A stretch of 64,000 nucleotides of DNA, from the NCBI RefSeq assembly GCF_028680575.1, contig NZ_JAPCKI010000014.1, forward strand, positions 59,431 to 123,430, in the 5' to 3' direction. Of this stretch, positions 33,277 through 43,433 are shown in pieces; the stretch's first letter is position 1, and each line of letters starts with the position of its first letter. Under the pieces are notes generated by a model. The model made no database searches and was not told where the DNA came from. It saw only the letters and a program-made list of their open reading frames with translations. Source of the DNA: Acidovorax benzenivorans. GTDB lineage: Bacteria > Pseudomonadota > Gammaproteobacteria > Burkholderiales > Burkholderiaceae_C. The translations under genes and the position numbers were made by a program.

Positions 33277-34467
33277 ATGCAATTCGCCGACCGCCTGAAC
33301 AACGTAGAAACCTCCGCCATCCGTGAGCTTTTCAAGCTGCTGGGCAAGCCCGGCATCATCAGCTTTGCGGGCGGCTTCCCGGACAGCGCGATGTTCGACG
33401 TGGAAGGCATCCGGGCCGCCAGCAATGCTGCCCTGGCCGAAGAACCCGGCGCGGCGCTGCAGTACGGCGCCACCGAAGGCTACAACCCGCTGCGCGAGCA
33501 ACTGGCCGCCTTCATGACGAGCAAGGGCGCCAAGGATGTGGCGGCCGACAACCTCATCGTGACCACCGGCAGCCAGCAGGCGCTGGACCTGCTGGGCAAG
33601 ACGCTCATCAGCCCCGGCGACAAGGTCATCGTGGAGGGCCCGACCTTCCTGGCCACCATCCAGTGTTTTCGCCTGTATGGCGCCGAACTCATCAGCGCCC
33701 CCATTGATGGCAACGGCGTGAAGACGGATGAGCTGGAAAAGCTCATCGCCGAACACAAGCCCAAGTTCGTCTACCTGATCCCCACCTTCGGTAACCCCAG
33801 CGGCGCCATGCTGAGCCTGGAGCGCCGCAAGGCCGTGCTGGAGATGGCGGTAAAGCACAACACGCTGATCGTCGAGGACGACCCTTACGGCGACCTGTAC
33901 TTTGGCGACGCGCCCCCCCCCAGCCTGCTCAACCTGTCGGCCACTGTGCCCGGCAGCCGCGAGCTGCTGGTGCACTGCGGCAGCTTGAGCAAGGTGCTGT
34001 CGCCCGGCCTGCGCGTGGGCTGGATGATTGCCCCGGCCGAGCTGCTGGGCAAGGCCACCATGTGCAAGCAGTTCAGCGACGCACACACCAGCACCTTCGC
34101 ACAAGCCACGGCCGCGCAGTACCTCAAGGCTGGCCGCATGCCCGCTACGCTGGCCAACGTGCGCAAGGTGTATGCCGAACGTGCCCAGGCCATGGGTGAC
34201 GCGCTGCGCAAGGAGCTGGGCGACGCCATCGAGTTCGTGCAGCCCCAGGGTGGCCTGTTTGTGTGGGCGCGCCTGACCGGCGCGGGCGGCAAGGTGGTGG
34301 ACGGCAACGTGCTGGCAAAGCGCGCCATCGAAAAGGGCGTGGCCTTCGTGCCCGGCACGCCGTTCTTCTGCGCCAACCCGGACCACGCGACCTTCCGCCT
34401 GTCGTTCGCCACGGCCGATGTGGACAAGATCCGCGAAGGCGTGGCGCGCCTGGGCCAGGCGATCTGA
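33277..34467 (+). CDS. PLP-dependent class I aminotransferase (2-aminoadipate/aromatic type)
   Basis: A 396-residue fold-type I aminotransferase of the MocR/LysN-like group: ISFAGGFPDSAMFDVEGIR, LQYGATEGYNPLRE, TTGSQQALDLLGK, PTFGNPSGAMLS, EDDPYGDLYF, the PLP Lys in GSLSKVLSPGLRVGWM, and the substrate Arg in TFRLSFA. The start MQFADRLNNVE was chosen because family members begin close to this motif; upstream ATGs at 33214 and 33241 remain possible. It is followed eight bases later by slyX. The amino acid substrate is not determined. Confidence 0.87.
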   Translation: MQFADRLNNVETSAIRELFKLLGKPGIISFAGGFPDSAMFDVEGIRAASNAALAEEPGAALQYGATEGYNPLREQLAAFMTSKGAKDVAADNLIVTTGSQQALDLLGKTLISPGDKVIVEGPTFLATIQCFRLYGAELISAPIDGNGVKTDELEKLIAEHKPKFVYLIPTFGNPSGAMLSLERRKAVLEMAVKHNTLIVEDDPYGDLYFGDAPPPSLLNLSATVPGSRELLVHCGSLSKVLSPGLRVGWMIAPAELLGKATMCKQFSDAHTSTFAQATAAQYLKAGRMPATLANVRKVYAERAQAMGDALRKELGDAIEFVQPQGGLFVWARLTGAGGKVVDGNVLAKRAIEKGVAFVPGTPFFCANPDHATFRLSFATADVDKIREGVARLGQAI

Positions 34468-34474
34468 AGCGTCG

Positions 34475-34702
34475 ATGTCGGACGCCAACGATCTCGCCAA
34501 CGTTCTCCAGCGCCTCGAAAGCCTGGAGATCAAGGCCAGCTTTACCGAAGACCTGCTGGACCAGCTGAACATGACCATCTACCAGCAGCAGCAACTGATC
34601 GACCGGTTGACGCACGAGGTCATCCAGTTGCGCCAACAGGCGCCGGAAGGCGGCTCCAACGGCCCGCGCAATCTGCGGGACGAGCTGCCGCCGCATTACT
34701 GA
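34475..34702 (+). CDS. slyX: SlyX-family protein
   Basis: A 75-residue coiled-coil protein with RLESLEIKASFTEDLLDQLN and QQQQLIDRLTHEVIQLRQQ, ending in the conserved ELPPHY. This matches SlyX in length and in its Pro-Pro-His-Tyr end. The function of SlyX is not established. It is seven bases after the aminotransferase stop, with which it is probably co-transcribed. Confidence 0.9.
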   Translation: MSDANDLANVLQRLESLEIKASFTEDLLDQLNMTIYQQQQLIDRLTHEVIQLRQQAPEGGSNGPRNLRDELPPHY

Positions 34703-34716
34703 CCTGATTTTCCGAT

Positions 34717-35349
34717 CTAGGCCTTCACAGCCCGCCAGGCCGCGTCCGCCAGCTCTGCGCGGTAGGTGGTGGGCGAGGGCAGGCCGCCCTGGGCAGCGTT
34801 GCCCGACAGCCAGGCCCTGCAATAGCTCTGCACCGGCCCCATCACCAGCGATGGCATCAGCTCGCACGGCAGGTCGCGCAGCGCGCCGGACCGGCGATGC
34901 GGCTCAAACCAGGCCACCAGCGCCTGGTTGCGGCGCCGTGCGGCCTCGGCGAGGTCGGGCGTGCGCGGGCCCGCTGCTACTGCGCTGCGCGCCTGGAACA
35001 TGAACCGCGCCCGCTCGGGATGCGCCACCACCCAATCCAGGTAGCCCGTGACCAGGGCCAACACGCCCGTCTCCACGCCCTGGGCGGCATCCAGTTGCGC
35101 CTGCACGCTGCGCGACTGGTCGTGAAAGATCTCGAAAAACAACGCCGCCACAATGCCGTCGCGGTTGCCAAAGTGGTGGTAGATGCTGCCCACGCTGGCC
35201 CCGCAGCGGGCGCGCACACCGTCGATGGTGACCGCATCCACGCCGCCTTCGGCTGCGCAGGCGAGGGCGGCGTTCAGGATGTCCTGGCGGCGGTCGGTGG
35301 TGGCCTCGACAGGGGCTGTGGAAGGGCTGGTGGGGATTCGGCTTGCCAT
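34717..35349 (-). CDS. TetR-family transcriptional regulator
   Basis: A 210-residue repressor-type protein with the helix-turn-helix TIDGVRARCGASVGSIYHHF (about residues 41-60) after RRQDILNAALACAAEGG, and a helical ligand-binding C-terminal domain. It is divergent from fadH with a 56-base gap holding a strong inverted repeat, so fadH and the regulator itself are the likely targets. A fatty acyl-CoA effector is plausible from the neighbour but is inference. Confidence 0.9.
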   Translation of the reverse strand: MASRIPTSPSTAPVEATTDRRQDILNAALACAAEGGVDAVTIDGVRARCGASVGSIYHHFGNRDGIVAALFFEIFHDQSRSVQAQLDAAQGVETGVLALVTGYLDWVVAHPERARFMFQARSAVAAGPRTPDLAEAARRRNQALVAWFEPHRRSGALRDLPCELMPSLVMGPVQSYCRAWLSGNAAQGGLPSPTTYRAELADAAWRAVKA

Positions 35350-35358
35350 AGAAGTAGA

Positions 35359-37511
<2,153 letters not shown>

Positions 37512-37526
37512 GTTGGTGCGCGTATC

Positions 37527-37556
37527 GCCTTTCAGGGCCCACAGGCCCTGAAAGGC
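37527..37556 (+). terminator. perfect 13-bp hairpin after fadH
   Basis: GCCTTTCAGGGCC (37527-37539), loop CACA, then its exact reverse complement (37544-37556), 15 bases after the fadH stop. No run of T follows (GTGTTGTTGAGG), so it may stop transcription weakly or protect the 3' end. Confidence 0.55.
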
Positions 37557-37562
37557 GTGTTG

Positions 37563-37624
37563 TTGAGGTCTTTTTGGCCGGTGGCGCTAGAGGAATATGC
37601 CTGAGTAGCTATTTTTTTGATAGT
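37563..37624 (+). repeat. dispersed palindromic repeat, copy E (intergenic)
   Basis: Reads TTGAGGTCTTTTTGGCC, GTGGCGCTAGAGG, then GAGTAGCTATTTTTTTGATAG, a decayed version of the shared layout. It lies between the fadH hairpin and the 3' end of the exonuclease gene. Confidence 0.5.
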
Positions 37625-37680
37625 GGTCGCGCTGTGATCGCTGTGGTGTTCGGGCACTGCGGCAATGTCCGTACAGTCAC

Positions 37681-38340
37681 TCAGTCGGGCAGGCTCAAGG
37701 CGTTGAATACCCGCAGCGCAGCCCACGCATCGTTGGCTGCGTAGACCAGTTGGGCTTCGGTCAACCGGGCGTTGGCCCAGTTAGACGTGGCGGCCTTTTT
37801 GGACTTGATGAAGCGCTTGTTGAACAGCACCGCCACCGCGCCTTTCACGCCCATGTCCTTGCGGTAACCACGCTGGCGGAACACGGTGTTCAGCTCCAGC
37901 ACATCGGCCGGTTGCACGCCCAGCTTGTGCTGGATGCGTTTGGTGTCGTCCCCCAGGCCAAAGCCTGCCTTGGTCACACCCTGCAGGGCCAGCAGCTCGG
38001 CCACGCGGGCGCGGCAGCCGGGGTCGTGCAGCTGGAACACCCAGGCCCGCTCCAGCGTGGCCAGCTGCACGATGTGCGGGCCGTCCGACCGCTCATCGCG
38101 CACAAACGTGGGCTTGGACTCGGTGTCAAACCCCCAGGCGCTTGCGCTGGCCAATGCGTTGCAAGCCTGGTCGGCCTGTGCGGGCGTGGAGACCAGCGCG
38201 ATGCGGTCCGTGCCCAGGCGCTCAAAGGGCTCCAGCAGGGCGATCTGGTCTTTGTCTGGCGTGGGGTGTTGTGCGGTGCGCGCAGACGGTGGGTGGGGTG
38301 TGGCAGGTGGCTGGCGCCGGGAGGGAGGAGAGGCCGTCAT
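37681..38340 (-). CDS. 3'-5' exonuclease (RNase D-like DEDD family)
   Basis: A 219-residue protein with the DEDDy exonuclease motifs: Exo I in WGFDTESKPTF, Exo II in KAGFGLGDDTKRI, and Exo III in VYAANDAWAALRVF with the Tyr. It has no HRDC domains and so is far shorter than RNase D (375), resembling single-domain exonucleases. The start MTASPPSR is one of three nearby ATGs and is followed by a Pro/Arg-rich tail of about 35 residues, so the true start is uncertain. Substrate unknown, RNA or DNA. Confidence 0.83.
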   Translation of the reverse strand: MTASPPSRRQPPATPHPPSARTAQHPTPDKDQIALLEPFERLGTDRIALVSTPAQADQACNALASASAWGFDTESKPTFVRDERSDGPHIVQLATLERAWVFQLHDPGCRARVAELLALQGVTKAGFGLGDDTKRIQHKLGVQPADVLELNTVFRQRGYRKDMGVKGAVAVLFNKRFIKSKKAATSNWANARLTEAQLVYAANDAWAALRVFNALSLPD

Positions 38341-38417
38341 GCGGGCCATTGTGCCGTGCGGGTGGACCCGCATGTTCGCCTTGGCGCCGTGTGATACCGC
38401 AGCAGCCTTTGCTGCAG

Positions 38418-39941
38418 TCAGCGTTTGCCGGTTTTGCGCAGGCGCGGGGCTTTCTCTATGTGCGCCAAGGCCTGCTCACAAGCTGCCACGGCAAGCGCCT
38501 CGCGCCCTGCCAGCCAGCCCACGCCAAACCAGGCGTTGGGTTCGCCCGACTCGGCAACCTCGCGGTACAGCGCAGCGGCCACACGCTCGTCGTTGAGGCG
38601 GCCCAGTGCCGATAGCGCGGGCTGCAGACTGTCCAGAAACCGGGTGCTGTGTGTATCCAGTGCTGGCGCCACGAACTCTGTGAGGTAGCGCAAGCGTTTG
38701 AGGCGTTTGCGCAGGCGGTGTTGCGCCTGCGGCGAGCGGGTGGCAAAGCCCCGCGCGCCTTTTTGCACCTGAGCATGCAGTGCACGCAGGCGCTGCTGCA
38801 GCAGGCGGCGCGTGGTCCGGGCATCCAGGCCTGCAAGGTCGCACCCAGTGTCATCCAGGCCCTGGGTGGTAAAGGCCATCAGGCCCACCAGCGCGACCTG
38901 GAAGGCTGCATGGCGCACGATGTGGGCGGCTGCGCCCAGCCCGGCGTCGTCGTCCCTGTGCGATGGTATGGGCGGCCCTCCGGCAGCGCGCAGCTCGGCA
39001 CCGATGTGTTGCATCACCTGGCTGCGGTCGCGCAGGTGGCCGAGTTGCTGGAATACATCGACCAGGGCAGGCTCCCAGGCGGGGTCAAAGTTGCCCGGGG
39101 CCAGCGGTGCCAGTTCGCGCAGGGCGGTGCGCAGGCGGCGGATGCCGATGCGCAACTGGTGCAGTTGCTCCTCGTCGTTGGCACCCTCGGCCATGTCGCT
39201 AGCAGGGCCCAGGATCTGTTGCAGACAATGCGCCACCACGGCGCGCTGCAGTGCATGCCCGGTGGGCAGTTGTTGGTAAATGGCGGAAAGGGCTCTGACC
39301 TTGCGGGGCGAGCGGCTGTCCAGCGCGGCCAGCAGGCGCTCGCCCCGCTCGGCCTTGGACACCGTGCTCAGAAACAGCCCGTGGCGCGTGGCCCATTGCT
39401 TGGCGAGCGCGGCGAGGCCTACTACCGGCCCGGACTTGAGTTCCAGCTCCAGCTCGCAAATGGGAGCCTCTGCCTGCTGGGGCGTGCCCCGGTGGGCCAC
39501 CACCCGCCCGGTGTCCAGTGCCAGCTCGACCACCGCTCCTTGCCGGGTGACGTCACGGGTGAGTCGGTCCATCTCGGTGCCGTAGGTTTCGGCCAGCGGG
39601 CCGCTGGCGGCTTGCAGGGCCTGCAGCAGCTGCGTGCCTGCCCGGGTGCCGGTGTGCAACTGGGGCAGGGGATCAGGTGCGGCGCCTGGAGTGGCAGGCC
39701 CGCGTGCGACGTTGTGCTCTTGCCTGTCCAGCGGGCCATCGCCCAGCGCCTTGACGGTTTGCACCCACTGGTCGCCCTCACGCCGCAGGCGAAACGCAAT
39801 GCCTCGGGAGGCCAGCGCGCCATCGGGCGTGTCGAAGTAGCGTGCCTCCATGCGGATGGCCACACACCGGCCCCGGCGCACGGCCGCCTGCACAGCGGCC
39901 AGGCGTTCGGGCGGGATACAGAACTTGAATTCGATTTCCAT
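38418..39941 (-). CDS. CYTH-CHAD domain protein (inorganic triphosphatase type)
   Basis: A 507-residue protein with an N-terminal CYTH (triphosphate tunnel) domain, marked by the metal-binding pattern in MEIEFKF, later basic and acidic tunnel strands (FRLRREGDQWVQTVKAL; ICELELELKSG), and a C-terminal CHAD helical domain (from about residue 220) rich in conserved His and Arg (QLHQLRIGIRRLRTALREL; RKRLKRLRYLTEF). E. coli YgiF has the same architecture and hydrolyses triphosphate. CHAD domains bind polyphosphate. An ATG at 39953 would add four residues. The orphan pstS upstream gives a loose phosphate theme. Confidence 0.87.
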   Translation of the reverse strand: MEIEFKFCIPPERLAAVQAAVRRGRCVAIRMEARYFDTPDGALASRGIAFRLRREGDQWVQTVKALGDGPLDRQEHNVARGPATPGAAPDPLPQLHTGTRAGTQLLQALQAASGPLAETYGTEMDRLTRDVTRQGAVVELALDTGRVVAHRGTPQQAEAPICELELELKSGPVVGLAALAKQWATRHGLFLSTVSKAERGERLLAALDSRSPRKVRALSAIYQQLPTGHALQRAVVAHCLQQILGPASDMAEGANDEEQLHQLRIGIRRLRTALRELAPLAPGNFDPAWEPALVDVFQQLGHLRDRSQVMQHIGAELRAAGGPPIPSHRDDDAGLGAAAHIVRHAAFQVALVGLMAFTTQGLDDTGCDLAGLDARTTRRLLQQRLRALHAQVQKGARGFATRSPQAQHRLRKRLKRLRYLTEFVAPALDTHSTRFLDSLQPALSALGRLNDERVAAALYREVAESGEPNAWFGVGWLAGREALAVAACEQALAHIEKAPRLRKTGKR

Positions 39942-40051
39942 GGTGGACGGCATTATCCCGTGGTATCCCCGCCGCAAGGCCGTGCCGGATTAAGGGTAGG
40001 CAGCAGTCATCCAGAAATAATAGAAAATCAATTATTTGGTGAAAGGCTGGT

Positions 40052-41122
40052 TTATTGCGGTGAATGATTGAATGAAGATATCAAACTCATGCCCAGTGGC
40101 TTGCCCTGGTTATCACGAATGGAGGTGATGATTTTGAATGCCGAGGCTTGAACCCGGTCTGGCAGGCGGACAAAATTATTCTCTTGCACCAGGGTGTCGC
40201 CATTGAGAAACGACCAGAGAATGAACCGGAGCGCCTGGGCCGTCTGGTCGGGGTTCTGCGTGACCTTGGGGAACACCACAAAGGTGCCCATGGTGATGGG
40301 CCACACCGATTTACCGGGCCGCTGTGTCAATGTGCTGTTGAAAACCCCGGTGGCAGACCAATCGCTGTTGGCCAGCGCCGCCTTGAAGGCATCGATGGAG
40401 GGTTTGACATAACTGCCATCGGCATTTTTCATCTGCACGGCGGTCAGCCCGTATTCAGCCACATAGCCGTGGTCCACATACCCAATGGCACCCACCGTGT
40501 CGCGCACACCCTTGGCCACGCCGTCGCTGCCCTTGAAGGCCAGCACCCCTGTGGGCCAGGCGATGCTGGTCTTGGCGCCGTACGAGGTTTTCCATTTCGG
40601 GCTCACCTTGCCCAGGTAGTCCGCAAAGTTGTAGGTGGTGCCTGAGCCGTCGGCGCGCACTACCACCTTGATCGGCAGGTCGGGCAGGGGCACGTCGGGG
40701 TTCAGGGCGGTGATCTCTGCTGCGTTCCAGCGGGCAATTTCACCCATGAAGATGCGGCTGAGGACATCGCCCGTCAGGCGCAGCTGGGTGTTTTGCACCT
40801 TGGGCAGGTTGACGATGGGGCTGATGCCGGTGATGGCCACGGGCAGCGCCAGCAGGCCATGCTCCATCAGGTCCTTCTCCGCAGGGTACACGTCTGTCGC
40901 GCCAAAGCCGACGGCCTGCTGCTGGATTTTCTTCATGCCCGCGCTGGAACCCACCGGGTCGTAGTCCACCGCGCTTCCAGTGGCCTTGGCATAGGCCTTG
41001 GCCCAGCTGCGGTAAATGGGCGCAGCCGCCGATGAGCCAGCGCCCGTCACGGTTTGCGCGCTGGCGGGCACTGCCTGCAACAGGGCCATGGTCATCAGCA
41101 AGACAAAGTAAATATATTTCAT
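40052..41122 (-). CDS. pstS: PstS-type phosphate-binding protein
   Basis: Periplasmic phosphate-binding protein of 356 residues. The signal peptide ends near ASAQT (about residue 23). Family motifs follow: TGAGSSAAAPIYRSWAKAY, DYDPVGSSAGMKKI, AVGFGATDVY, VVVRADGSGTTYNFADYL and GAIGYVDHGY. The start MKYIYF at 41122 gives a normal signal peptide; upstream reading is AT-rich and not gene-like. No pstC, pstA, pstB or phoU is adjacent, so it is an orphan. It is divergent from a chemoreceptor gene. Confidence 0.9.
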   Translation of the reverse strand: MKYIYFVLLMTMALLQAVPASAQTVTGAGSSAAAPIYRSWAKAYAKATGSAVDYDPVGSSAGMKKIQQQAVGFGATDVYPAEKDLMEHGLLALPVAITGISPIVNLPKVQNTQLRLTGDVLSRIFMGEIARWNAAEITALNPDVPLPDLPIKVVVRADGSGTTYNFADYLGKVSPKWKTSYGAKTSIAWPTGVLAFKGSDGVAKGVRDTVGAIGYVDHGYVAEYGLTAVQMKNADGSYVKPSIDAFKAALANSDWSATGVFNSTLTQRPGKSVWPITMGTFVVFPKVTQNPDQTAQALRFILWSFLNGDTLVQENNFVRLPDRVQASAFKIITSIRDNQGKPLGMSLISSFNHSPQ

Positions 41123-41434
41123 GTTTTTTGTGTAATGGTTTTTATGAATAAAGATATGCCGAGCCGATTTCTGGTGTGATTGAAATTTATGCACGACCAT
41201 TGAGCGGATCGAGCGCTTTTGTGCCGATGCTAACAAAATGACGCCGATTTTACTCAAGGTCTGGAATGGGTAAGGTTTCTCCTTTCGTCATTAATTTGTC
41301 ATTTGAAACAATTAGTATCTTTTGCATCCCGTCGGGGGTGGGCGCACGGTGGGGCGGTGGGCTTTCCCCTGCGGCAACACGCGTTTGCCCCCACAAGGTG
41401 GCGACACCCTGGTGGACCTTTACGAAAGATTCAG
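41123..41434. promoter_or_regulatory. 312-base divergent region between pstS and the chemoreceptor
   Basis: AT-rich on the pstS side, GC-rich near the chemoreceptor. Around 41286-41306 the plus strand has two GTCAT units eleven bases apart (CGTCATTAATT then TGTCATTTGAA), resembling a degenerate Pho box, which in E. coli is two CTGTCAT units spaced the same way. No coding frame with convincing composition and no riboswitch pattern was found. The Pho box is tentative. Confidence 0.35.
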
Positions 41435-43096
41435 ATGCTTCAAAAAATGAAAATTGGTACCCGCCTGGCCCTGGCATTTGCCGTGCTGTTGCTGCTGATC
41501 TCTGCCTTGGCAGCGGGCGGCATCAGCGGCGCAAAGCGGTTGACCGAGCGCAGTGCCGCCCTGTATGGCGACCGCACCGTGCCCATGGGCGTGCTGGCCG
41601 AGATCAGCCACCTGACGCAGCGCAACCGTGTGCTGGTGATGGACATGTTGATGGACCCTGGCACCAGCAACCTGGAGGCCAGCCACGCGGCCTTGACCAC
41701 CAATGTCGAGCGCATCCAGACCTTGTGGACGGACTATGCCGCCAAGCCACTGGGTACCGAGGAGCAGGCCTTGGCGCAGGCTTTTGCCGACGCCAATGCC
41801 ACCTACCTGGACAAAGGCCTGATTCCGGCGTCTGCCGCATTGGTGGCGGGCAAGTACGACGATGGCTCGGAGCTGTACATCACCCAGATCCGTCCCAACG
41901 CGCTCAAGGTGCAGGACGCCATCGAACGCCTGGTGGCGCTGCAGATCAACGTGGCGGCAGAAGAGTTTGCCGGGGCCCGTGCCATGAGCGACACCATCCA
42001 CTGGTGGATGCTGGCCGCCACCGCCCTGGCACTGCTGGCGGGCGCTGCGATGGCCTGGGTCATCACCCGGTCCATCTCGCGGCCGCTGCGCCAGGCCGTG
42101 GTGCTGGCGCGCACCGTGGCGGGGGGGGATCTGACCGCACAGATCGATGTGCGTGGCAACGACGAGACCGCCGAGCTGCTGGGTGCCCTGCGCGAAATGA
42201 ACCACCAGTTGGTGCGTGTGATCACCGAGGTGCGCGCCAGCACCGAAACCGTCGCCCAAGAGGCCGTGGTGATGGCGGGTGGCACCGAAGATCTGGCGCG
42301 CCGCACTGAGGTGCAGGCGTCCAATCTGCAGGAGACGGCGGCGTCGATGGAGCAATTGACCATCACGGTGCAGCACAACACCGACAACGCCCAGCGCGCC
42401 ACCGCTCTGGCGCAGGAGGCGAGCAACGTGGCCAACGAAGGCGGCAGTGTGATGCGGGACGTGATTGCCACCATGCAGGAGATCAAGACCCAGTCGCAGA
42501 AGGTCACGGACATCATCAAGGTGATCGACGACATCGCGTTCCAGACCAACCTGCTGGCGCTGAATGCCGCGGTGGAGGCCGCCCGTGCCGGTGAACAGGG
42601 CCGGGGCTTTGCTGTGGTGGCGGGCGAGGTGCGGGGGCTGTCGCAGCGCAGCAGCATGGCGGCGCGCGAGATTCGCGGGCTGATCTCGGCCAGCGTGCAG
42701 GGCGTGGAGCGTGGGTCCGCCCTGGTGGGCCAGGCGGGCGAGCGTGTGGCCAACACCGTGCACCACGTGAACCAGGTGGTGTCGCTCATCACGGCCATCA
42801 AGGACGCGGGGCAAGAGCAGGCCCGGGGCATTGCCCAGATCGGCGAAGCCGTGCGCCAGCTGGACGCGGCCACGCAGCAGAACGCCGCGCTGGTGGATGA
42901 CAGTTCGTCGGCCTCGACCGGCATGAAGAACCAGGTGCGGCGCCTGCTGGAGGTGATTCACCAATTCCGCCTGACGCCCGACGCACAGTTGCCCTCAGCA
43001 GACACTCCTTTGCTGTCGGTGACAAGCGTGCCCCCGGCGGTTGCTCTGGATAGTAGGACGGGCAGCCGGGCGCAATGGGCCATCTCGGCCCGCTAG
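41435..43096 (+). CDS. methyl-accepting chemotaxis protein
   Basis: Chemoreceptor of 553 residues. It has a first membrane helix (about 10-32), a periplasmic four-helix-bundle ligand domain (about 33-190), a second helix (about 190-212), a HAMP linker (TRSISRPLRQAVVLARTVAG) and a cytoplasmic signalling domain with the hairpin tip IDDIAFQTNLLALNAAVEAA, shown here as residues around 365-385. No C-terminal NWxTF-type pentapeptide for CheR/CheB docking is visible. The ATG at 41435 is used; one four codons later is possible. It is divergent from orphan pstS, which suggests phosphate sensing. Confidence 0.92.
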   Translation: MLQKMKIGTRLALAFAVLLLLISALAAGGISGAKRLTERSAALYGDRTVPMGVLAEISHLTQRNRVLVMDMLMDPGTSNLEASHAALTTNVERIQTLWTDYAAKPLGTEEQALAQAFADANATYLDKGLIPASAALVAGKYDDGSELYITQIRPNALKVQDAIERLVALQINVAAEEFAGARAMSDTIHWWMLAATALALLAGAAMAWVITRSISRPLRQAVVLARTVAGGDLTAQIDVRGNDETAELLGALREMNHQLVRVITEVRASTETVAQEAVVMAGGTEDLARRTEVQASNLQETAASMEQLTITVQHNTDNAQRATALAQEASNVANEGGSVMRDVIATMQEIKTQSQKVTDIIKVIDDIAFQTNLLALNAAVEAARAGEQGRGFAVVAGEVRGLSQRSSMAAREIRGLISASVQGVERGSALVGQAGERVANTVHHVNQVVSLITAIKDAGQEQARGIAQIGEAVRQLDAATQQNAALVDDSSSASTGMKNQVRRLLEVIHQFRLTPDAQLPSADTPLLSVTSVPPAVALDSRTGSRAQWAISAR

Positions 43097-43172
43097 CCCG
43101 CTGCTGCGTGGTCCGCATAGGGTTGCTTAACCCGCCGTTGCCCTCGCCACAGACCACGCCAAGCCCCGTGCC

Positions 43173-43376
43173 ATGAACCGCACCGACGTGTTGATCGCGA
43201 TTGCCGAGGTCGCTCGCAGCGGCGGCGCTGCCGCGCCGGAAGACGCCATCTCCCAACTGGCCATGATCATTGACGATTTGGAGCTGTCCAGCAGCGGCTC
43301 GGAGCAGGTGATGGAGATGCTGCTGCGCATCGCGGCCTGCCTGTGGAATTTGCAGCAGGAGCGGATGCGGCTTTAG
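43173..43376 (+). CDS. small hypothetical protein
   Basis: A 67-residue acidic, helical protein (MNRTDVLIAIAEVARSGG; QLAMIIDDLELSSSGSEQVM). I do not recognise a family. It begins 76 bases after the chemoreceptor stop and converges on the PAS-GGDEF gene. The composition and codon pattern look gene-like, but the ribosome-binding site (CCCCGTGCC) is poor. It may be a small gene of this genus or a chance frame. Confidence 0.45.
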   Translation: MNRTDVLIAIAEVARSGGAAAPEDAISQLAMIIDDLELSSSGSEQVMEMLLRIAACLWNLQQERMRL

Positions 43377-43433
43377 AACAGGTGCTTCGCCCTCAGCACC
43401 CCGATACGGCGCTGATCGGGGCGGCAGCAGCGG

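Noticed and set aside
41258..41434. Possible c-di-GMP riboswitch in the leader of the chemoreceptor
   Set aside because: The GC-rich leader lacks the conserved GEMM core and tetraloop-receptor blocks; only simple inverted repeats were seen.
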